Below are positions 58,290-64,000 of a stretch of DNA of 64,000 bases, one piece after another. Both the position numbers and the translations under genes were made by a program. Source of the DNA: Paludibacteraceae bacterium (GTDB taxonomy: Bacteria; Bacteroidota; Bacteroidia; Bacteroidales; Paludibacteraceae); contig JAFTCC010000021.1 in NCBI GenBank assembly GCA_017454915.1, positions 1 through 64,000 on the forward strand, written 5' to 3'. The notes under the pieces are model-generated. The model made no database searches and was not told the DNA's origin. It worked only from the letters and a program-made list of their open reading frames with translations. How positions within the stretch are numbered: position 1 is the first letter of the stretch; each line of letters begins with the position of its first letter.

Positions 58290-58362
58290 TGTTTATTGTT
58301 TTTAGTTAAATATTTTTTCATTACGCTTAATAATGTCTAATATCATGCCAAAGTGCAGGTTG

Positions 58363-58388
58363 TGACAAAATGTCAGTAGGATATGACA
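58363..58388. promoter_or_regulatory. TGACA/TGTCA repeat cluster upstream of groES
   Basis: Three 5-base elements (TGACA 58363-58367, TGTCA 58371-58375, TGACA 58384-58388) 74-99 bases before the groES start. The first two form an inverted repeat. It could be the heat-shock control site, as no standard promoter and no CIRCE element are visible. Confidence 0.4.
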
Positions 58389-58500
58389 ATAATGCTAAAA
58401 GTTTGTTTGTATTGAGCGGGAAAAAGTTAACTCTAAAACAAATTCTAATGAACAATCTGTGATTATTTTTGCTTTATTTCGTAAAAAAATGTGTTGCGGT

Positions 58501-58532
58501 TTTGGCTGTTTGAATAAAATGTGTTACATTTG
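58501..58532 (+). promoter_or_regulatory. Promoter of the structured RNA at 58.5 kb
   Basis: TTTG (58501-58504) and TACATTTG (58525-58532), 20 bases apart, the same spacing as the rpsL promoter. Confidence 0.75.
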
Positions 58533-58538
58533 CATTGT

Positions 58539-58754
58539 CCGACGGAGAAATGTCGGCGGCATCATCCTTATGAGAAGGGTTCGGTGATTAGGAACTGGCA
58601 GACTCAACAAATTTATTTTCAGAGGGGTGTAACCTTTAGCCAATGGCGGGCTGCGCCTTCGGGTATGGCAGATTACAAAGGCTTGAGGTAGCCCTAATCC
58701 TATTATTACAGAGTTATTGCTCACGTAAATAAGCCGAGTCCTTCTCTTTTTTTT
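58539..58754 (+). ncRNA. Free-standing structured RNA, possibly 6S-like
   Basis: About 215 bases between a good promoter and a T-tract, with no plausible open frame on the plus strand. 5' hairpin CCGAC/GTCGG (58539-58543 with 58552-58556); a 13-pair closing stem 58572-58584 with 58734-58746 (two G-U pairs); an inner stem GATTAGG/CCTAATC (58586-58592 with 58693-58699); terminal stem-loops in between; and a long unpaired 3' side (58700-58733). A long irregular rod with a large asymmetric bubble and a terminator formed by the closing stem suits 6S RNA. tmRNA, SRP RNA and RNase P RNA motifs are absent. It may be the Bacteroidales-1 RNA motif; that link is from memory. Confidence 0.55.
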
Positions 58755-58799
58755 GCAAACTATTAAAAACAAGGTCGCAAACTTTTTAATGGTCAACAA

Positions 58800-59200
58800 T
58801 TAGACTTGTAGGGACACGACATGTAGTGTCCTTGGTTTTGGCTCACGAATGGCACGGATTTTAACGAATGGGTTTAGTTTTGGTTTGGTGGTTTTTGGTT
58901 CACTAATTAAACGAATTGGACGAATGGGTTGTGGGGTTCCGTGGGTTTCACCCACGGCTAATTTTGTGCCGCCCCTACGGGGCTAAATAAAATTGATGCT
59001 TGCGCTGAAAACCGCGTTAGCGGTGACACAATGTTAGCCGTGGGTGAGTGAGCGTCAGCGAACATAACCCACGGTACGCATCGCACACCACATTCAAGCC
59101 GCGTTAGCGGCGGCACACCATTCCCGTTTTCTGTACAGCCCCTATGGGGCTAAAATCCTGGCCCCCTAAGTCCTTAGATGAAAAGCCAAAGTCCCTTTAT
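58800..59200. repeat. REP-like array of short palindromes
   Basis: About 400 bases with no gene. Contains GGACAC/GTGTCC (58813-58831), CCGTGGGT/ACCCACGG around TTC (58940-58958), GCCCC/GGGGC, two GCCGCGTTAGCGGC-type hairpins (near 59012 and 59099), a larger CCGTGGGT/ACCCACGG hairpin (near 59039-59075) and AGCCCC/GGGGCT (near 59141). The same sequence elements recur within the array. Such arrays are usual for REP/BIME sequences; no transposase is nearby. Confidence 0.6.
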
Positions 59201-59246
59201 GTCCTTAGAAACGAAAGCCGTAGATATAGATAGTCAGTCTCAATAA

Positions 59247-59276
59247 TTGCTGTTTGAAAAACTTTTATTAACTTTG
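59247..59276 (+). promoter_or_regulatory. Promoter of the structured leader and BspA-like gene
   Basis: TTG (59247-59249) and TAACTTTG (59269-59276), 19 bases apart. No other TAnnTTTG is seen between here and the BspA-like start. Confidence 0.65.
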
Positions 59277-59282
59277 CGGTGT

Positions 59283-59549
59283 CGGAAGGCAATTCCGGCA
59301 AAAGACATATTTAATGGCGTTTATTGACGCTGTTTTGCGACTCATGAAAACTTCGCAACTTTTCAAATCTCGGTCGCAACAGTAGCATTAGACGTCCTTC
59401 GTGGGTATATTGTATCCTGATGCCACACAATCAAAGGTGTGGGTGGGATATTTTATATCACAGCGTGGGGCATCAGGTGTTTTCTACCGAGATTTGGGCA
59501 ATGCGAAGGCCTTCATGAGCGTGAAAACAATGTGTTTCACGCTTTTTTT
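59283..59549 (+). ncRNA. Highly structured leader or small RNA with its own terminator
   Basis: About 265 bases from promoter to T-tract. Helices: CGGAA/TTCCG (59283-59287, 59293-59297); GCGT/ACGC (59317-59320, 59327-59330); TTGCGA/TCGCAA (59335-59340, 59353-59358); a perfect 10-pair helix AAATCTCGGT/ACCGAGATTT (59365-59374, 59486-59495); CCTGATGCC/GGCATCAGG (59416-59424, 59469-59477). CCTTCG (59396-59401) can pair with CGAAGG (59504-59509), crossing the 10-pair helix: a possible pseudoknot. CTTCGCA (59351-59357) could pair with the same site instead, so two exclusive folds exist. I do not recognise a known riboswitch. Confidence 0.6.
59518..59549 (+). terminator. Intrinsic terminator inside the BspA-like leader
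   Basis: Nine-pair stem AGCGTGAAA/TTTCACGCT (59518-59526 with 59535-59543), 8-base loop, seven T residues. It lies between the promoter and the start codon, so read-through is needed to express the gene. Confidence 0.85.
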
Positions 59550-59551
59550 GT

Positions 59552-59617
59552 GCACGCTAACGGCGTGCCATGAAAACTACAACAAACAAATTAACAAACA
59601 ATATAAATTCTACAACA
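59552..59617 (+). promoter_or_regulatory. Post-terminator leader of the BspA-like gene
   Basis: Hairpin GCACGC/GCGTGC (59552-59557, 59563-59568), then an A-rich, unstructured stretch up to the ATG. No separate promoter element is visible. Confidence 0.5.
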
Positions 59618-62600
59618 ATGAAAACAAAACTTTTAACTTTTTTGCTTGCGTTTTGGGCGAGCATAGGTGTGGCATTTGCTGATGCCAGCGGCACTTGCGG
59701 CGACAACCTTACATACAGTTATGACTCCTCTACTGGAACCCTAACCATCACAGGATCAGGAGCAATGAAGGATTGGTCATATTATACGCAGGTTCCGTGG
59801 TATTCATATCGCCGCGAAATAAAGACAGTAAATCTGCCTAATGAAGTTACGAGCATAGGAGATTATGCTTTCGAAGGCTGTTTGAGTCTTACGAGCGTGA
59901 TCATCCCTAACAGCGTTACGAGCATAGGGGATAGGGCTTTCTGTGGCTGCAGTGGTTTTACGAGTGTGACCATCCCCGAGAGCGTGACGAGCATCGGAGA
60001 TTTTGCTTTTAGGTACTGCAGTCGCCTTTCGAGCGTGACCATCCCCAACAGCGTGACGAGCATAGGAAATTCAGCTTTCACGGATTGCGATGGGCTTACG
60101 AGCGTGAATATAACAGATATAGCAGTTTGGTGCGGAATAAGTTTTGGGAATGCAGGGTCGAATCCTTTATCCTCTGCTCATAATTTATATCTGAATGGCA
60201 CTAAAGTTACGGATTTGATAATTCCCAACAGCGTGACGAGCATAGGAAATTATGCTTTCTGGAATTGTACCAGCCTTACGAGCGTAACTATTCCCAACAG
60301 CGTGACGAGCATTGGAAGTGAGGCTTTCCAAGGCTGCACAGGTCTTACGAGCGTAACCATCGGCAACAGCGTGACGAGCATAGGCAGTTATGCTTTCTCT
60401 AGCTGCACTGGCCTTACGAGCGTGACCATCCCCAACAGCGTGACCAGCATAGGAGAGCGGGCTTTCCAAGGCTGCACAGGTCTGACGAGCGTGACCATCC
60501 CCAACAGCGTGACGAGCATTGGAAGTTCTGCGTTCTATAATGTTACGAATATCGTTTATAATGGTAGCGCGACAGGTTCTCCTTGGGGAGCACGGAACGT
60601 GAACGGTTATGTTGACGGTTATCTTGTGTATAGCGATGCGAGCAAGACACAATTACTTGCATGTTCTGCCGCAGCAATTGGTTTAATCACCATCCCCGAG
60701 AGCGTGACGAGCATTGGAAATAGTGCTTTCTATGGCTGCAATAATCTTCAATATATAGTGTATGGTGGTTCTGCAATTGGCAGTCCGTGGGGAGCTAACT
60801 GTAGCGTTTGTGCAGCAAAAGAGGGTTTATTATTATTTAGCGATGTAGAAAAAACGCAGCTCGTCAAATGTCTAACAGAAGCAACAGGTGATATTACCAT
60901 CCCCGAGAGCGTGACGAGTATCGGAGATAATGCTTTCTATGAATGCAGTGGTCTTACGAGCGTGACCATCCCAAACAGCGTGACGAGTATCGGAGATAAT
61001 GCTTTCTCTGGCTGCACTGGTCTTACGAGTGTGACCATCGGCAACAGCGTGACAAGCATAGGAAATAGTGCTTTCTCTGAATGCAGTGGGCTTACGAGCG
61101 TAACCATCGGCAACAGCGTGACGAGCATTGGAAATAGTGCTTTCTATGGCTGCAGCGGTCTGACGAGTGTGACCATCCCAAACAGCGTGACAAGCATTGG
61201 AGAGGGGGCTTTCGCAGGCTGCAGTGGTCTTACAAGCGTGGTTTGGAATGCGAAAGATTGTACTGATACTCCTCCCTTCGATAACTCCACCCAAATAACA
61301 TCTTTCGTATTTGGAAGTGCGGTAGAGCATATTCCTGCTAATTTGTGCTATGGTATGACAGGTCTTACAAGTATTGTCGTCCCCGAGAGCGTGACGAGTA
61401 TCGGAAATGATGCTTTCTATAATGTTACGAATATAGTTTATAATGGTAGCGCAACAGGTTCTCCTTGGGGAGCACGGAGCGTGAACGGTTATGTTGACGG
61501 TTATCTTGTGTATAGCGATGCGAGTAAGACACAATTACTTGCATGCTCTGCCGCAGCAACTGGTTTAATCACCATCCCCGAGAGCGTGACGAGTATCGGA
61601 GATTATGCTTTCCGTGACTGCACAGGTCTTACGAGTGTGACCATCCCCAATGGCGTGAAGAGCATAGGAGGTAGTGCCTTCAATGGCTGCGATGGTCTTA
61701 CAAGCGTGGTATGGAACGCAAAGAATTGTGCTGATTTTACTTCTTCATCAAATTCTCCCTTCTATAGCATACGCACCCAAATAACATCATTCGAGATTGG
61801 AAGTGTGGTAGAGCATATTCCTGGTTATTTATGCTACGGTATGAAAGGTCTTACGAGTGTTACCATCCCCAACAGCGTGACGAGCATTGGTAACTATGCT
61901 TTCTATGGCTGCACAGGTCTTACGAGCGTGACCATACCCAACAGCGTGACGAGCATAGGATATGATGCTTTCGCTGGCTGCAGTGGTCTTACGAGCGTGA
62001 CCATCCCAAACAGCGTGACGAGCATAGGAAGTTATGCTTTCTCTAGCTGCACTGGTCTTACGAGCGTGACCATCGGCAACAGCGTGACGAGCATAGGAAA
62101 TAGTGCTTTCTCTGAATGCAGTGGGCTTACGAGCGTAACCATCGGCAACAGCGTGACGAGCATAGGAAATTCAGCTTTCACGGATTGCGATGGGCTTACG
62201 AGCGTGAATATAACAGATATAGCAGCTTGGTGCGGAATAAGTTTTGGGAATGCAGGGTCGAATCCTTTATCCTCTGCTCATAATTTATATCTGAATGGCA
62301 CTAAAGTTACGGATTTGATAATTCCCAATGGAGTTACTGGCATAGGAAATTTTGCTTTCTGGAATTGTAACAGCCTTACGAGCGTGACCATCCCCAACAG
62401 CGTGACGAGCATTGGAAGTTCTGCGTTCTCGGGCTGTACTGGCTTGACTAACGTGAAAATAAACGATATTTCAGTTTGGTGCGGAATAAGTTTTTCGGAT
62501 GACGCTTCGAATCCTTTATCCTCTGCTCATAATTTATATCTGAATGGCACTAAAGTTACGGATTTGATAATTCCCGATGGAGTTATGAGCATTAGAAATT

Positions 62601-64000
62601 ATGCTTTCTATGACTGCACAGGGCTTACGAGCGTGGTTATAGGCAACAGCGTGACGACCATTGGAAATAATGCTTTCTCTAAGTGCAGTGGTTTGACGAG
62701 CGTGACGATACACAACAGCGTGACGAGCATAGGAGATTGGGCTTTCTGGAGCTGCAGTGGTCTTACGAGCGTAATCATCCCCGATGGCGTGACGAGAATA
62801 GGGAATTGGGCTTTCAATAGCTGCAGTGGTTTGACTAGTGTGACCATCCCAAACAGCGTGACGAGCATAGGAACTTATTCGTTTTCCGGTTGCAGCGGAC
62901 TCCAGAATATATTTTTACAAAGTGCCATACCTCCTTACATAAGAACAAAATATGAAAGTTGCGGCAAAGAGTATTTCACATCTACCACAATTCCGATTTA
63001 TGTTCCATTTCAGAGTGTGGATGAATACTTATCATCAAACTGCTGGGGGCGTTATAATATCCAGAGTTCACTCGCTGTTGAAAAGGTGTTGGCACCTACA
63101 AGCGTCGTTATGACATTAGACGATATGTATAGTGCTAATGATGATGTAGATATTGTTTCCGTTGGCGTTGACGGCGGCGAGATGATTGAGGGCAATACGA
63201 TGGAGTACATAGGATTGGAGCCGGAAAGCGAATATGCGGATGTTCCTATTGCGATATTGCTATCGTCAGGCGATGTGGTTAAGACTTCGGTGTCATTCAC
63301 CACTACAGCCTTGACGCTCAATACACTTCCTTCCAAGGCGGTGTCAAGCAATACGGCGATACTGCTTGCCGAGACCAACATGTCCGACTCGGAGGTGAGC
63401 TGTGGTTTCGAGTGGAAGCGCAACGACGCGCCTGACGACATGGCAGGCACAATGGTTTACTGCCCGGTGGCAAACGGCATGATGGCTGGCAGGCTCAAGG
63501 GACTGAAAGATGATGTCTATTACAAGTACCGCGCATTCTACAAGTCGTCAGCCGACAATATGCACTACGGCAGCTGGCAGTACATATTCACCGGCGACAA
63601 CGCTGTTGAGTTTGACCCCGTGCTTTACACCTATGCAGCCTCTTCTGTGAGCGAGAGTGGTGCCACGCTGCGCGGTTATGCGCTTGCCGGCTCTGATGAC
63701 TTCACGGAGCAGGGCTTTGAGTACTGGATTGACAGCCGTGTGGACAACCAGCAAGAGGCCGCGTCCGCCCAGATGCGCGCGCCGGTGGCTAACGCTGAAC
63801 ATCATAGGGTTCAGGCGACGGGCATAGCTATGAAGGTCGGCATCACCGGACTTGACGAGGGCACGGTTTACAAGTATCGCACCTATGCCAAGATAGGACA
63901 GCAGACGGTTTACGGAGCGGAGATGTCGTTCACGACAAAGGGCGTGTGGATTGAACCCACCGCACTTGAGGGCGTGGTGGACGCTGACGAGGCTTCATTA
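59618..64000 (+). CDS. BspA-like leucine-rich repeat surface protein (3' end beyond window)
   Basis: 1,461 codons, open to the right edge. Signal peptide (KLLTFLLAFWASIGVAFA), then a cap (TCGDNLTYSYDSSTGTLTIT) and 30 LRR_5/TpLRR units of 23 residues built on LTSVTIPNSVTSIGxxAFxxC. Insert modules recur: SVNITDIAVWCGISFG-type (three times), NGSATGSPWGARNVNGY-type (three times, one diverged) and VVWNAKDCTD-type (twice). From about residue 1100 come fibronectin-III-like domains (VVKTSVSFTTTALT, GTVYKYRTYAKIGQQTVYG). Related proteins are cell-surface adhesins in Bacteroidales and trichomonads; a sorting tail would be past the edge. The frame was followed at several points across the repeats without a break. 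Confidence 0.9.
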   Translation, partial: MKTKLLTFLLAFWASIGVAFADASGTCGDNLTYSYDSSTGTLTITGSGAMKDWSYYTQVPWYSYRREIKTVNLPNEVTSIGDYAFEGCLSLTSVIIPNSVTSIGDRAFCGCSGFTSVTIPESVTSIGDFAFRYCSRLSSVTIPNSVTSIGNSAFTDCDGLTSVNITDIAVWCGISFGNAGSNPLSSAHNLYLNGTKVTDLIIPNSVTSIGNYAFWNCTSLTSVTIPNSVTSIGSEAFQGCTGLTSVTIGNSVTSIGSYAFSSCTGLTSVTIPNSVTSIGERAFQGCTGLTSVTIPNSVTSIGSSAFYNVTNIVYNGSATGSPWGARNVNGYVDGYLVYSDASKTQLLACSAAAIGLITIPESVTSIGNSAFYGCNNLQYIVYGGSAIGSPWGANCSVCAAKEGLLLFSDVEKTQLVKCLTEATGDITIPESVTSIGDNAFYECSGLTSVTIPNSVTSIGDNAFSGCTGLTSVTIGNSVTSIGNSAFSECSGLTSVTIGNSVTSIGNSAFYGCSGLTSVTIPNSVTSIGEGAFAGCSGLTSVVWNAKDCTDTPPFDNSTQITSFVFGSAVEHIPANLCYGMTGLTSIVVPESVTSIGNDAFYNVTNIVYNGSATGSPWGARSVNGYVDGYLVYSDASKTQLLACSAAATGLITIPESVTSIGDYAFRDCTGLTSVTIPNGVKSIGGSAFNGCDGLTSVVWNAKNCADFTSSSNSPFYSIRTQITSFEIGSVVEHIPGYLCYGMKGLTSVTIPNSVTSIGNYAFYGCTGLTSVTIPNSVTSIGYDAFAGCSGLTSVTIPNSVTSIGSYAFSSCTGLTSVTIGNSVTSIGNSAFSECSGLTSVTIGNSVTSIGNSAFTDCDGLTSVNITDIAAWCGISFGNAGSNPLSSAHNLYLNGTKVTDLIIPNGVTGIGNFAFWNCNSLTSVTIPNSVTSIGSSAFSGCTGLTNVKINDISVWCGISFSDDASNPLSSAHNLYLNGTKVTDLIIPDGVMSIRNYAFYDCTGLTSVVIGNSVTTIGNNAFSKCSGLTSVTIHNSVTSIGDWAFWSCSGLTSVIIPDGVTRIGNWAFNSCSGLTSVTIPNSVTSIGTYSFSGCSGLQNIFLQSAIPPYIRTKYESCGKEYFTSTTIPIYVPFQSVDEYLSSNCWGRYNIQSSLAVEKVLAPTSVVMTLDDMYSANDDVDIVSVGVDGGEMIEGNTMEYIGLEPESEYADVPIAILLSSGDVVKTSVSFTTTALTLNTLPSKAVSSNTAILLAETNMSDSEVSCGFEWKRNDAPDDMAGTMVYCPVANGMMAGRLKGLKDDVYYKYRAFYKSSADNMHYGSWQYIFTGDNAVEFDPVLYTYAASSVSESGATLRGYALAGSDDFTEQGFEYWIDSRVDNQQEAASAQMRAPVANAEHHRVQATGIAMKVGITGLDEGTVYKYRTYAKIGQQTVYGAEMSFTTKGVWIEPTALEGVVDADEASL
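60045..60227 (+). repeat. Long near-identical internal repeat of the BspA-like gene, copy 1
   Basis: Bases 60061-60227 match 62161-62327 exactly 2,100 bases away with a single difference (T at 60126, C at 62226). A third, shorter copy shares the last part (62507-62575). All spacings keep the reading frame. Confidence 0.9.
60540..60710 (+). repeat. Second internal repeat module of the BspA-like gene, copy 1
   Basis: Matches 61422-61592 at an offset of 882 bases with few differences; a diverged third version is at 60747-60920. It encodes the VTNIVYNGSATGSPWGAR module. Confidence 0.85.

Noticed and set aside
58539-58754. tmRNA, SRP RNA or RNase P RNA
   Set aside because: No tag-peptide frame, no tRNA-like ends, no conserved SRP tetraloop region and no RNase P core motifs.
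58524-58799. 91-residue minus-strand frame over the structured RNA
   Set aside because: Low-complexity basic sequence; the region is better explained by the plus-strand promoter, helices and terminator.
58800-59200. CRISPR array
   Set aside because: Hairpins differ in length and spacing, with no regular repeat-spacer pattern and no cas genes.
59283-59549. Known riboswitch such as TPP or cobalamin
   Set aside because: Short look-alikes (CCTGATGCC, GCGAAGG, GCCAC) occur, but not in the order or context those consensus sequences require.
60872-61534. Minus-strand repeat frames under the BspA-like gene (also 59863-60081, 60185-60652, 62608-62868)
   Set aside because: They arise from the reverse of the 69-base repeat unit; the plus strand has signal peptide, LRR pattern and 1,461 open codons.

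Overview
The window looks like a chromosomal segment of a Bacteroidales bacterium (phylum Bacteroidota), most like Prevotellaceae or Muribaculaceae; I cannot settle the family from sequence alone. Evidence: a SusC/SusD/SusE-type outer-membrane locus, families typical of the group (DUF4295, DUF5606, DUF4199 and probably DUF6048/DUF6452 types), type IX secretion-like C-terminal tails on secreted enzymes, a BspA-like leucine-rich repeat protein, and promoters of the Bacteroidota form (TAnnTTTG about 7 bases, and TTTG/TTG about 33 bases, before the start) with mostly weak ribosome binding sites. No mobile element, prophage or CRISPR array was found.

Layout. 1-6 kb: a SusC receptor cut by the left edge, SusD and a SusE/F-like lipoprotein, closed by a strong two-way terminator. 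6.1-15.2 kb (minus strand): a sugar-isomerase-fold protein, a five-gene envelope run (DUF4199 membrane protein, family 2 glycosyltransferase, membrane-anchored protein, lipoprotein, outer-membrane protein), a porin-like protein, a Pif1/RecD-like helicase and a polysaccharide flippase. 15.3-18.3 kb: a secreted GH13 amylase with two starch-binding modules. 18.6-24.5 kb (minus strand): zinc-ribbon protein, Nif3-like protein, DUF5606 protein, rhamnogalacturonan acetylesterase and UvrA. 24.8-29.8 kb: tRNA-Leu(CAA), ispE, gyrA and a TPR protein.

30-48.2 kb is the str-S10-spc-alpha ribosomal supercluster: rpsL, rpsG, fusA, then rpsJ through rplO, secY, map, infA, rpmJ, rpsM, rpsK, rpsD, rpoA and rplQ, all co-oriented and ending in a strong terminator. 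It holds a promoter before infA and several hairpins between genes, the strongest between fusA and rpsJ. 48.4-54.9 kb: a CstA-type transporter, L-aspartate oxidase, a radical SAM protein and a secreted pectate lyase. 55-58.3 kb (minus strand): ferredoxin, the DUF4295/L33/L28 cluster, and groES-groEL.

58.5-64 kb is the most unusual part. A free-standing structured RNA with its own promoter and terminator (possibly 6S-like) is followed by an array of short palindromes (REP-like). Next comes a promoter that opens onto about 340 bases of highly structured leader, with a possible pseudoknot and an intrinsic terminator, before a giant BspA-like gene of 30 leucine-rich repeat units that runs off the right edge. 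The leader is the best candidate here for an undescribed regulatory element. The repeat gene shows recent internal duplications.
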